From Desulfobacterales bacterium (GTDB lineage: Bacteria; Desulfobacterota; Desulfobacteria; Desulfobacterales; UBA2174_A), in NCBI GenBank assembly GCA_025454075.1, contig JALOPD010000042.1, positions 1-36,554 on the forward strand: a stretch of DNA of 36,554 nt, read 5' to 3'. Position 1 is the first letter of the stretch; each line of letters starts with the position of its first letter. Both the position numbers and the translations under genes were made by a program. Below are positions 1 to 7,505 of the stretch, piece by piece. The notes beneath the pieces are model-generated. The model ran no database searches and was not told where the DNA came from. It worked only from the letters and a program-made list of their open reading frames with translations.

Positions 1-1902
1 CACCCAGGCGGGGGCCCTTCCCTGCCGCACCATCTCGAGAATCTGCGCCTGGATCCCCGCCCAGAACGCCCCGCTGCGCTCGGTGTCGAAGAGAATCACG
101 GGCACCGGCTCCAGGATGCTGAGCTTCATGTTGCACAGGGTGATGCCCAGCTCCTCCAACGACCCCAGCCCGCCGACGTTGAATATCGGAAACGATGCGA
201 TCTCGAACCACTTCTGACGGCTGTGGCGGCAGGTGGACTGGAACACCTGGCAGAAGTCGACGTCGGTCGTCATGGACTGGTCGGTGATGTCCAGGAAGTT
301 CGCGCCGGACAGAATCCCCCGCCGCCGCGCCAGGGTGTTGGCCTGCTCCATGACGCCGCTGCCGCCGCCGGTGACGATCCCGATGCTTTTCCCCCAGAAA
401 GCGATCAGGGCGTCCAGGAGCTCCCCGAGGCGGGCCTCGCCCTTGCGGGACAGCCGCTGGTTCGACCCGTAGAAGGCGAACAGCATGGACTTGTGGAAGT
501 CCGCCAGGCGTTCGGGCGCGACGAAATAGCCCATGCCGTCGCGCATGGTGTGCACCATCAGGCGGCGGTTCAGCCCGCACACCCAGTACACGTCCAGCCC
601 GAAGGCATGGTATTCCTGCAGCCGGTTGTGGTCCATCTGCGACAGGAACGGGCCGTGTTCGCTGGACGGCTCCAGGAAACAGAGCGCGTCGACCTTCCCG
701 TCGCAGGTCAGGTTGATCAAGTCCCGGTGCTCGATGAGGTTGGGGAAATACCGCGCCAACAGGGTGGCCGGGCCGTTGGGGAAGGCGTCCCGCAGCCGGT
801 GGGTGGCATACACGTGCGCGCAGGTGCTCTGGGATGAAAAATCCCGGCGGGCCAGGGCGCACATGGCGTGGGTGATGTCGCAGGGCGCCTCCGGGCCGTT
901 GAGAAAAACCTCGGCCCTGCTCGCCCCCCCGGAGCCGTTCGGCACCACGGCGATCGGGCGGTCGATGAAGTGACAGTTGGAGCGCTTCAGTTTCCGGAAC
1001 CGCCTTCCCATCCCCGCCAGCTTCCCGTAGGAGAGCCGCTGCTGGGGTTTCGGGCGATGGCCGTTCGCGGCGGCATCCCGCCGCGCCGCGCGGTAGATCT
1101 TGGCCGTGATTAGCGGGTTGACGATGGGGTGTTCGCTCTGGTTGATGATCTCCAGGTAGATGCGGATGCCGCGCGTCTTGATCGGGTCCAGCACGGTGGC
1201 CGCCAGGTTGCGGCCGAGGGAAAACCCGCTCTGCAGCACCACGAAGTGCTCGTTGAGATACATCGAACAGGTCGTGACCAGCCCTTCCCCGGGGGCGATG
1301 GCCACGGCCGGCACGGGGTGGCGGACCTGGTAGCGGTTGAGCACTTCCCGGCCGTCCTCGCGCAGCAGGATGCGCCCGAGGACATCCTTCGTGAGCGGCT
1401 GCTTGAGACGGCAGGCGATCTTGTGGGGCGCGATGACGACGCTGCCGTCGCTGGAGATGGCGGCCGAGGCCGGCAGCTTGAGTTCGGAACGCTCGACCGC
1501 CTCGAGCACCTCTTCGGAGGAGAGCAGCGCCTCGGGGTCGCAGTAGACCAGCCGCCCCACCTGAAGCCCCGGGCTGAAAAAATCCTTCAGTTCATCCAGG
1601 CCGGGGTAGCCGGGGATGACCGAGGACGCCTCCAGGGTCAGAACGGCCCGGCCGTTTACGGCGCGCGCCTCGACGGCGGGGGCGCTTTCGATCTGGACTC
1701 CCAGCCGGGCGATGCGCGACCGTTCGCTGAACAGCAGGTGCTCGGGCTGCTCCTTCAGCAGTCCGGCCAGCGGACCGCGCAGGCCGAAAGCGGTTTCAAA
1801 AACGATTTTCCGGCGGCCGGCCTTGAGCACCCGGGTGATGACCCCGTCCTCCGATTGCAAAAGCCCTCGAAAGGCATGATGGTTTTTGGTGTGGTGGTTC
1901 AT
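1..1902 (-). CDS. LOG-family (lysine-decarboxylase-like) Rossmann protein with a long N-terminal region, 3' end outside the window
   Basis: An open frame runs from an ATG at 1902 (preceded by AGGGGAT) to the window edge without a stop, so at least 634 residues are encoded and the C-terminus is missing. From about residue 470 it reads as a LOG/TIGR00730-type nucleotide-binding fold: FYGSNQ is the first strand, GGGSGVMEQAN (about 511-521) matches the usual GGGPGIMEAAN, and CRHSRQKWFE is followed by VGGLGSLEELG (about 575-585), corresponding to PGGxGTxEEL. LOG enzymes hydrolyse nucleoside 5'-monophosphates such as cytokinin ribotides, and PpnN is a longer relative. Here Pro is replaced by Val and Thr by Ser in the signature, so activity is uncertain. 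I do not recognise the first 470 residues. It has no close partner gene on its strand; the next minus-strand gene starts over 250 bases upstream. Confidence 0.75.
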   Translation of the reverse strand, partial: MNHHTKNHHAFRGLLQSEDGVITRVLKAGRRKIVFETAFGLRGPLAGLLKEQPEHLLFSERSRIARLGVQIESAPAVEARAVNGRAVLTLEASSVIPGYPGLDELKDFFSPGLQVGRLVYCDPEALLSSEEVLEAVERSELKLPASAAISSDGSVVIAPHKIACRLKQPLTKDVLGRILLREDGREVLNRYQVRHPVPAVAIAPGEGLVTTCSMYLNEHFVVLQSGFSLGRNLAATVLDPIKTRGIRIYLEIINQSEHPIVNPLITAKIYRAARRDAAANGHRPKPQQRLSYGKLAGMGRRFRKLKRSNCHFIDRPIAVVPNGSGGASRAEVFLNGPEAPCDITHAMCALARRDFSSQSTCAHVYATHRLRDAFPNGPATLLARYFPNLIEHRDLINLTCDGKVDALCFLEPSSEHGPFLSQMDHNRLQEYHAFGLDVYWVCGLNRRLMVHTMRDGMGYFVAPERLADFHKSMLFAFYGSNQRLSRKGEARLGELLDALIAFWGKSIGIVTGGGSGVMEQANTLARRRGILSGANFLDITDQSMTTDVDFCQVFQSTCRHSRQKWFEIASFPIFNVGGLGSLEELGITLCNMKLSILEPVPVILFDTERSGAFWAGIQAQILEMVRQGRAPAWV

Positions 1903-1973
1903 AAGATCCCCTGTCCCGGAAATGGGCTAAAGCGGATGATCCCGCCGGCGTCCTTGCCCGGGTCGATTTGGGT

Positions 1974-1979
1974 ATTATA
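1974..1979 (-). promoter_or_regulatory. Candidate -10 box upstream of the LOG-domain gene
   Basis: The minus strand reads TATAAT here, a perfect -10 hexamer, about 70 bases before the ATG at 1902. No convincing -35 hexamer is seen at 16-18 bases. The rest of 1903-2155 shows no other feature. Confidence 0.35.
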
Positions 1980-2155
1980 ACGCGGGAAGCCTATCCAGGT
2001 CTCGAAAATTGTTTGGTTGCGGCTGGCTGCCCCCGGAGGGTCGTCCGCAGGGGGGACCGGACAACGGCTTCGTCAGGCCGTCACCGGGGTGCGGGGAAAT
2101 TCGGAGCGGCGGGTGTCCGGTTCTCTCGTCATGACGGCAGGCATCGGCGGTCCCA

Positions 2156-2323
2156 TCACATGATGGGTTTTTCCGACAGGATGTTCTCAATCATTTGGAT
2201 CAACGACCGGCTCGGCAGCTGCTCCTCTCTGAAGATGCTGAGCTTGACATCTTTCAGAATCGCGCTGTCGACCACCCACCCGAACCCCAGCTTGTCGAAA
2301 AAGATGATGGCTCCCTTTCCCAT
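2156..2323 (-). CDS. Small hypothetical protein, 55 residues
   Basis: The frame starts at an ATG at 2323 preceded by a strong GGAGG ribosome-binding site 8-9 bases upstream, and ends with TGA at 2156. Upstream in-frame starts exist, but they lack a ribosome-binding site and give GC-rich nonsense. The product starts MGKGAIIFFDKLGFGWVVDS and continues with a charged, helical-looking C-terminus. The KGxIxFFDxxGFGWV stretch faintly resembles the first two strands of a cold-shock domain, but the protein is too short for a full domain and the second RNA-binding motif is absent, so no function is assigned. It is divergent from the HAD gene and upstream of the LOG gene. Real coding status rests on the ribosome-binding site and the plausible composition. 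Confidence 0.5.
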   Translation of the reverse strand: MGKGAIIFFDKLGFGWVVDSAILKDVKLSIFREEQLPSRSLIQMIENILSEKPIM

Positions 2324-2490
2324 GCAGCCCCCCCTCCGTTGCGCGCGCTGCCGGCAGCATGGCCATTCGGCCGCTGCCGTTCCGGGCATCTGATCCGTCC
2401 GGCCCGTTTTTCCCCTCAGGCGCTGTAGTATATATCGCCCGCGGCACCGAAAGACTTTAGAGGTGGTTTCAACACAACCGCCTTTTGGGT

Positions 2491-2519
2491 TTGACTCCGG
2501 GCAACCGGTTATTTAGAGT
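2491..2519 (+). promoter_or_regulatory. Sigma-70-type promoter candidate for the HAD gene
   Basis: TTGACT at 2491-2496 and TAGAGT at 2514-2519 are 17 bases apart. Predicted transcription would begin around 2526, only about five bases before the ATG at 2531, so the transcript would be nearly leaderless or the real promoter lies elsewhere. An imperfect palindrome (GGTGGTT ... AACCGCC, 2463-2483) just upstream could be an operator. Confidence 0.35.
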
Positions 2520-2530
2520 GGGGTTCACCC

Positions 2531-3421
2531 ATGCCGATCATCAGCGAAAACAGCGGATGGAACCATCCGCCCGCGCTGCGGCCGACCGGGCTTTTCGTCA
2601 CCGACCTGGACGGCACGCTGCTGCGCTCCGACCGCACCTTCGCCGCCGCCGACCTGGAGGCGCTGCGGCGTTTGGGCGAATGCGGGGTCGTGCGCGTGCT
2701 CGCAACCGGCCGATCGCTCTTCTCGTTCGAGAAGGTCCGAACCCCCGACCTGCCGCTCGACTACCTGGTCTTCTCGACCGGCGCGGGCCTGGCCGAGCTG
2801 CCCTCCGGCCGCATCGTCCGCGCGCAGTCGCTCGACCCGGCCGAAGTGCGCTGCGCCTGCGAGGTGCTGCGGGCGTTGGGACTCGACTTCATGGTGCAGC
2901 GCCCGATCCCGGAGACGCACGCGTTCGGCTTCCACGCGAGCGGGCGCACCAACCCGGACTTCGACCGGCGCATCGCGCTCTACGCGCGCTTCGCCTTCCC
3001 GCTCGACGGCGACGCTGCCGGCTTCGGCCCGGCCACCCAGTTGGTCGCGATCCTGCCGCCGGAGGGACCCCCGGAGACGCTGCCCGAGGTGCGCCGGCTG
3101 CTCCCGGAGTTGACCGTCATCCGCACCACCTCGCCGCTCGACCACCGCTCGACCTGGATCGAGATCTTCCCGGCAAGCGTCTCGAAAAGCCGCACGACCG
3201 GCTGGCTCGCCGACCGGCTCGGCATCCCGCCGGCGCGCACGGCGTCGGTCGGAAACGACTACAACGACCTCGACCTGCTCGACTGGTCCGCAACCTGCTT
3301 CGTCACCGCCAACGCCCCGCCCGACCTGCGGCAGCGCTACCCGGTCGTCGCCACGAACGACGACTGCGGGATGAGCCAGGCCGCCGGTCTCTGGCTTGAG
3401 AAGTTGCGCATCGACCAGTAA
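2531..3421 (+). CDS. HAD superfamily hydrolase, subfamily IIB (Cof/YbiV-like phosphatase)
   Basis: The 296-residue protein carries the HAD motifs in order. Motif I is DLDGTLL with nucleophile Asp25 and Asp27, a Thr/Ser motif II lies in LATGRS, a lysine lies in VSKSRTTGWL (motif III), and motif IV is GNDYNDLDLLD. The spacing between motifs fits a IIB cap, as in Cof-like phosphatases of sugar phosphates or nucleotides. The substrate cannot be read from sequence. Motif IV departs from the usual GDGxNDxxM. The ATG at 2531 follows GTGGGGTTCACCC, an unimpressive ribosome-binding site, and no better start exists. The gene stands alone and is followed by its own hairpin terminator. A larger open frame from 2485 in another phase is only a shadow. 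Confidence 0.85.
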   Translation: MPIISENSGWNHPPALRPTGLFVTDLDGTLLRSDRTFAAADLEALRRLGECGVVRVLATGRSLFSFEKVRTPDLPLDYLVFSTGAGLAELPSGRIVRAQSLDPAEVRCACEVLRALGLDFMVQRPIPETHAFGFHASGRTNPDFDRRIALYARFAFPLDGDAAGFGPATQLVAILPPEGPPETLPEVRRLLPELTVIRTTSPLDHRSTWIEIFPASVSKSRTTGWLADRLGIPPARTASVGNDYNDLDLLDWSATCFVTANAPPDLRQRYPVVATNDDCGMSQAAGLWLEKLRIDQ

Positions 3422-3472
3422 CCGTAGGCCTCGAATCGACCATGCCAATGACGGACCATTAAGCGTCGGTGT

Positions 3473-3503
3473 GAAGATCGTTTGAGGATCTTCATCTTTT
3501 TCT
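3473..3503 (+). terminator. Rho-independent terminator of the HAD gene
   Basis: GAAGATC (3473-3479) and GATCTTC (3487-3493) form a 7-bp stem with a 7-base loop, followed by ATCTTTTTCT. It lies about 50 bases past the stop codon. Confidence 0.7.
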
Positions 3504-3641
3504 AGGAGATTGAGCGAAGAGATAAGCTGTCAAATATCACCTGGACGAGGGGACGGTTTTTCGTTGGATATATTCTCCGGATACAATCCAGTCAGGACTC
3601 TCTGGCTGGGATGAGCTCCCGGCAAGAAAGTAAAACGCGCA

Positions 3642-3684
3642 CCGGCTAAAGCCGGAAGCTTTGGAATCGGTTGAAAGCCGATTC
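3642..3684. repeat. Two adjacent hairpins next to the transposase remnant (possible element end)
   Basis: CCGGC-TAAA-GCCGG (3642-3655) is a perfect 5-bp stem, and GAATCGG ... CCGATTC (3664-3684) is a 7-8-bp stem. IS200/IS605 elements carry subterminal hairpins just past tnpA, and these lie 26 bases beyond the stop of the remnant. Assignment as the right end is an inference. Confidence 0.4.
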
Positions 3685-3709
3685 ATGATTACGGATCAAC
3701 GCCTGTTTT

Positions 3710-4125
3710 CTAGTCGCCGTCAGGCGGCTCGTGATTTGGTTGCTCAATGTACTTCATCACTGCTTCATCGTACACATTACCCGAACCGGCGGCAAAGTAG
3801 CCTCGGCCCCTAAAGTGCCGTCCCCGAAACTGACGGTTCAGCGGCTTAAAGTCCATCAGCATCCGCCACGAGTTTCGCCTCTTTAGGGCCCTTGAGTAGA
3901 TCGCTGACCGAAATGGGAGGCGGTGCCGAGACGAAAATGCGAATAGGATCCCGAGAGATATGTCCTTTATTTAGCTCAGCGTCTTTGGCTTTGCGGGTTT
4001 TCGTACCAATTCCGGCAACCAAACAGGCGCCTCGCCAGTCAAAACCGGCTTGCGGTATTTGTTGGTCCGGGTGATGGCACTTGTATTCCCAGCGCGTGTG
4101 ACTTATTGTCTTCTCCAGTCTTCAT
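3710..4125 (-). pseudogene. Decayed IS200/IS605-family transposase (tnpA-like)
   Basis: Pieces of an IS200-type Y1 transposase are readable on the minus strand but in several frames. The start reads SHTRWEYKCH, then, after a frame change, ITRTNKYRKPVLTGE, which matches the HxxWxTKYRKPVL start of these enzymes. Next comes IFVSAPPPISVSDLLKG (the usual HxLxSxPPxxSxSxLxxxLKG) in another frame, then a further shift to RNSWRMLMDFKPLNRQFRGR and RGYFAAGSGNVYDEAVMKYI, ending at a TAG at 3710-3712. At least two frameshifts are needed, so the gene is dead. The catalytic HUH of intact family members is not recognisable, and the part where the active tyrosine should lie is altered. It sits in the less GC-rich stretch, consistent with an acquired segment. 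Confidence 0.75.
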
Positions 4126-4326
4126 GGAAACTGCTCTGGTTCGTGAATTTGAGCACTTCTCGACGTTGGAAACTTCATTTTTCTTCGGAACATTCAAACT
4201 GCAGGAGTCCCCTGTCAGAGCCCCTAGTTTGGCCAAGTGAAGTTAAGGACGCCTTGACCCCAAACTCTTTCAACCTGCCGGACGAGCTCATGCAGCAGGG
4301 ATCATTTTCCCTTTAGGAGAGTACTC

Positions 4327-5703
4327 ATGGAACCATCGGGTAAAAGAGTGGAGATCAATTGCAACGCAGCAATTGCGGAAAATGCAGATCCATCTCGGAC
4401 CGGAGACGCAATTCGTCGGGTGGTCGAACTGGCCGGAGGCATGGAGTGGCTCGAACCTGGACAAACCGTGTTAATTAAGCCTTCCCTCAATTCCGCCGGG
4501 CAATTTCCATTTACTGCAAGTCCGATATCTTGCTCTGAACTGGTACGGATGTGCCTCGAACGCGGCGCAGCCAAGGTTTACGTGGCAGACGAAATGGGCT
4601 TTGAACACACGATGACGAAACACTGGAAAACCGGAAAGTTTGCAGGGTTTGATAAAGACCATACTATTAAATCATTCAAAAAAGCCGGTATTTATGAAAC
4701 TGTGAGGAGTATAGGCGATGAATTGGACGCAAGGGATCGCATTCACATTACGACATTTCGAGAGGAGGGCTGGCGGCGGCATGAATTTACAGCCGGTGCT
4801 GACGAAAGTTCCTCAAACGGGTCCACTCTTTACAACAAATGGGTTCGCTGGCAATTGAAAGGGGCCGACAAGTATGCAGGTGGCAAGGCGCGGCGAAGGT
4901 ACATGCCCCGCCTGTTCGATCAGAAATTCAAAAAGTCCACCCCCGGGTTTTATGTGCCAAATCTGCTGGACAAAGCGGACCACATCATCAACGTCTTTCG
5001 CCTTTCGACCCATGTCTGGTCTCATTACACGATGGCGATCAAAAATTGGGTCGGCATAATGCGCCCGGATGATCGTGTCTGGATGCATCAGCTAAACTAT
5101 CTCAAAAACAGGCGACATATCAGGAACGGACTGGCCGAGGACGACCCGATCCGAAATGAGCCACTGTATCACGAACAGCTAGCGGATTTGCATCTCCCAC
5201 ACATAGAAAAAGAGCGGCTGTGCGTGGCCGACGCCAGTCAGATCATACTTACCGGGGGACCTGACGATACAGATCGCCCCTTTTGCCAAGCCAACCTTGT
5301 CCTGGCCGCACGCGATATCATCACCGCGGATGTCGTTGGCCTGGCTGTTCTGCGCTACGGGATGTTGAAGGCCTCCGATGGCCTGCATGGTCGGTATGAA
5401 CCTCAACCCGCGGGGTGGCTGGACGCCTTCAGTGGAGTAATCAAGGACCTCAAATGGCCTGAGGGCAAGCACGTTTTTAGGGGGACCGATGCAAAACTTT
5501 GTGATCCGGAATTCAGCAACTGGGACTGGGTCGCGATCCAGCGTGCCAGGGAATTGAGATTGGGTGTCATGCACCCGGATGATCTCCAAATTGTCTTCGA
5601 TGAAAAGGACTCACCATTTGCGGTATCCAGTGTGAAACGTGACTGGATAACCAAAGATGCTTTGCGCCCGCCGAAGTGTAGACTGAACCTACCTGAACTA
5701 TAG
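4327..5703 (+). CDS. DUF362 domain-containing protein
   Basis: The 458-residue protein begins at an ATG preceded by AGGAG at 7-base spacing. Typical DUF362 stretches are visible: GDAIRRVVELAGGMEWLEPGQ near residues 20-40 with VLIKPSLN following, then MCLERGAAKVYVADEMG, and later VFRLSTHVWSHYTMAIKNWVG. No ferredoxin-type cysteine motif follows, unlike some longer members. The biochemical role of the family is poorly known. Codon use and base composition are clearly less GC-rich than the polysaccharide and housekeeping genes, and the gene is flanked by a transposase remnant and a decayed four-helix-bundle gene, which suggests transfer. It has no operon partner. I see no clear terminator. Confidence 0.8.
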   Translation: MEPSGKRVEINCNAAIAENADPSRTGDAIRRVVELAGGMEWLEPGQTVLIKPSLNSAGQFPFTASPISCSELVRMCLERGAAKVYVADEMGFEHTMTKHWKTGKFAGFDKDHTIKSFKKAGIYETVRSIGDELDARDRIHITTFREEGWRRHEFTAGADESSSNGSTLYNKWVRWQLKGADKYAGGKARRRYMPRLFDQKFKKSTPGFYVPNLLDKADHIINVFRLSTHVWSHYTMAIKNWVGIMRPDDRVWMHQLNYLKNRRHIRNGLAEDDPIRNEPLYHEQLADLHLPHIEKERLCVADASQIILTGGPDDTDRPFCQANLVLAARDIITADVVGLAVLRYGMLKASDGLHGRYEPQPAGWLDAFSGVIKDLKWPEGKHVFRGTDAKLCDPEFSNWDWVAIQRARELRLGVMHPDDLQIVFDEKDSPFAVSSVKRDWITKDALRPPKCRLNLPEL

Positions 5704-6020
5704 CGAGATTGTTTTTACCTCCTTTTATATTCTCTCCCTTCGTGGCAATACAGAAAGAGGCAGACCACGGCCATAAAGCCACCTCTTGCCTCCCCTTGGC
5801 CAGGATTGAAGTGTATTCCTCAACTTCAAGCGATTGAAAGTTCTTCTCGTTCTTTTGATGTTACCACTGGGTGATCTCCTTGTTATATAGCCTATTACTC
5901 GTAGCCTAACATATCGCAGATTTTACGTTTCGCCGATAGGTCGGATGTACCGCACAGGGCCTATTTTTTGAGGTTACGAGCGAGTACCCACAGCCGCAGA
6001 ACAGGGTTTGAAGCCTTCAA
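5704..6020. other. Non-coding stretch, nothing recognised
   Basis: This 317-base AT-richer segment after the DUF362 gene has no supported gene, tRNA or clear promoter. It lies next to the decayed four-helix-bundle gene and may be mobile-element debris. Confidence 0.4.
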
Positions 6021-6301
6021 TCATGCCTTCCGGTCTCGAGGACTCTTAGGCGATATCGCCGCAGCCTGTCGGACGCGTTTAAAGAGGCGCGCCCGGGTCA
6101 TGCGTTCGCGGAGGCCACCTTCCTCGATGAAGGATTTTCCCAGATGATGTTCTGCTTTCCCGATCGCGCCGCCTGGACCATCTGGTCAACGGTGCGGTCG
6201 CGTCTGTCGAGAAAGCGCGCACAAAATCGGACCGTGACACGGGCGGCGACAAAGCAATTGACCTGCGTGCGGATCCGGATTAGATAGACAGCCCTTCGCA
6301 A
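6021..6301 (-). pseudogene. Internally deleted four-helix-bundle suffix-domain protein
   Basis: The minus strand contains FCARFLDRRDRTVDQMVQAA followed by RSGKQNI, which matches the N-terminal helix of the four-helix-bundle (S23/intervening-sequence-like) suffix-domain family. Directly after this, in a different frame, comes FIEEGGLRERMTRARL, the typical C-terminal end of the same family, closing with TGA at 6021-6023. The central helices, normally more than 100 residues, are missing, so the gene is an internally deleted, frameshifted remnant. Intact relatives are found beside mobile introns, in rRNA intervening sequences and near diversity-generating retroelements, but nothing of that kind is visible here. 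The upstream end may extend towards the Nudix start. Confidence 0.65.
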
Positions 6302-6321
6302 CTCTTTCTCAGGAGACGTCT

Positions 6322-6867
6322 ATGACCGCCACGGTCAACCGCCGGACCCCGCTTTACCAGGGGCGGGTGTTCCTCATGGTCAGGGAAAACGTGACGCTGG
6401 ACAACGGGGTGAGCACGGACCTGGATTACATCGAGCACCCGGGCGCGGCGGCCATCGTCCCGCTCATCGCGCCCGGCGAGATCCTGCTGATCCGGCAGTA
6501 CCGACACGCGCTCAAGCAGTACATCTGGGAGGTCCCCGCCGGCACCCTCGACCCGGGCGAACCGGTGATGGACTGCGCCCGGCGCGAGCTCATCGAGGAG
6601 ACGGGGTACGCGGCGCAGGTGTGGCGCAAACTCGGGGAAATCACGCCCGTGCCCGGCTACTCGGACGAGCGCGTCCATCTTTTTCTGGCGGCTGAACTGA
6701 CGGCCGCGCGCCAGGAACTCGATGCCGACGAGGTCCTCGCGGTCCACCGCATGCCCCTGGCCCGGGCCTTGGACATGATCACACGGGGCGAGATCCAGGA
6801 CGCCAAGTCCATCTGCGCGTTGCTGCTGGCCCAAAAACAGCTGAGTGACCCACTTCAAGCGCCATAG
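6322..6867 (+). CDS. Nudix hydrolase, ADP-ribose/ADP-sugar pyrophosphatase type
   Basis: The 181-residue protein has a complete Nudix box from Gly74 to Gly95: G-TLDPG-E-PVMDCAR-RELIEETG, with Glu89, Glu92 and Glu93 positioned to bind metal. The preceding strand (IEHPGAAAIVPL, then ILLIRQYRHALKQYIWEVPAG) is characteristic of the NudF/ADP-ribose pyrophosphatase group, which hydrolyses ADP-ribose to AMP and ribose 5-phosphate. Length is usual for the group. The start ATG at 6322 follows AGGAG at a 6-base spacing. It converges with the flavoprotein gene at 6894, with only a short repeat between them. Exact substrate is inferred from the family only. Confidence 0.9.
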   Translation: MTATVNRRTPLYQGRVFLMVRENVTLDNGVSTDLDYIEHPGAAAIVPLIAPGEILLIRQYRHALKQYIWEVPAGTLDPGEPVMDCARRELIEETGYAAQVWRKLGEITPVPGYSDERVHLFLAAELTAARQELDADEVLAVHRMPLARALDMITRGEIQDAKSICALLLAQKQLSDPLQAP

Positions 6868-6896
6868 GCGCTTTAGCGCATTTTAGGCGCAGTTTA
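6864..6896. repeat. TTTAGGCAC-type dispersed repeat, copy 1
   Basis: The segment reads ATAGGCGCTTTAGCGC then ATTTTAGGCGCAG, three related units between two convergent genes. It contributes bases to the Nudix stop codon (TAG, 6865-6867) and touches the stop of the flavoprotein gene. Related copies lie near 22468, 27650, 29437 and 29612. Confidence 0.55.
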
Positions 6897-7352
6897 TTGA
6901 CCCGCCTTCTTGCCGGTCATGAGGGTGGTCTTCACCTGAAAAACGACGGTCTTGGCCAAGGCGGCTTCCACATACTCGAACGGCCCCTGCGCGTAGTGCG
7001 CCATGATGATGTCCAGGGCGCGGCGCTTGGGTTCGGCCGCATCGACCCGCTCGGCCCGGCCGAACGCGATGACGCTGCGGAAATTCATCCCCCAGTCGCA
7101 GGCCTTGACGCCCGTCTTCAGCGAGACGCCGGCCTCCAGCTCCAGGCAGACTCGGGGGTTCTTTTCCAAGACATCGAGTTTGCGCCCCGCGGCGGCACAG
7201 TGGAAGTAAAAAGTGCCGCCCGCGTATCCGAAGCTCAAAGGGACCACGTAGGGATGGTCTCCGTCGCACATGGCCATGCGGCAGACCTGCGCATCGGCGA
7301 TGACCGCCTCGAGTTCGGCCCGGTCGACGATTTCCTTCTCTTTCCTGCGCAC
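6894..7352 (-). CDS. Pyridoxamine 5'-phosphate oxidase-like FMN-binding protein (NimA-like)
   Basis: The 152-residue protein has the split-barrel pattern of the PNPOx-like/NimA group: CRMAMCDGDHPYVVPLSFGY, then FYFHCAAAGRKLDVLEKNPRV, then SVIAFGRAERVD. Family members bind FMN or another flavin, and some reduce nitroimidazoles. The physiological substrate here is unknown. The start is a GTG at 7350-7352 with AAGGAGG just upstream, a decisive ribosome-binding site. It lies immediately downstream of the polysaccharide operon's last gene on the same strand, separated by a hairpin, so it is probably transcribed on its own or by readthrough. Confidence 0.85.
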   Translation of the reverse strand: MRRKEKEIVDRAELEAVIADAQVCRMAMCDGDHPYVVPLSFGYAGGTFYFHCAAAGRKLDVLEKNPRVCLELEAGVSLKTGVKACDWGMNFRSVIAFGRAERVDAAEPKRRALDIIMAHYAQGPFEYVEAALAKTVVFQVKTTLMTGKKAGQ

Positions 7353-7385
7353 GGAACCCTCCTTGAAAAATACGAAATATCAAAC

Positions 7386-7415
7386 CCGAAATCCGGGATG
7401 AGGTCCGGGTTTCGG
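7386..7415 (-). terminator. Hairpin between the ligase gene and the flavoprotein gene
   Basis: CCGAAATCCGG (7386-7396) pairs with CCGGGTTTCGG (7405-7415) apart from one G-T pair, with an 8-base loop. On the minus strand it is followed by TTTGATATTTCG, a weak T-rich tract. It probably ends the polysaccharide operon, though the T-run is imperfect. Confidence 0.5.
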
Positions 7416-7505
7416 CATTCGGTCATCAGGACATTCAGAATCGGCTCGGTGGCGGACCTCGATTCCGACGCGTCAGACGGCTTAACCTTGCAGGGCGATG
7501 CCGGT

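Noticed and set aside
3530..3710. Possible remnant of the 3' end of a TnpB-like gene on the plus strand
   Set aside because: Fragments like PAKAGSFGIG are suggestive but too short, and its orientation relative to tnpA would be unusual.
4050..4316. Open frames on the plus strand opposite and beyond the transposase remnant
   Set aside because: No ribosome-binding site, no recognisable motif, and mostly antisense to the pseudogene.
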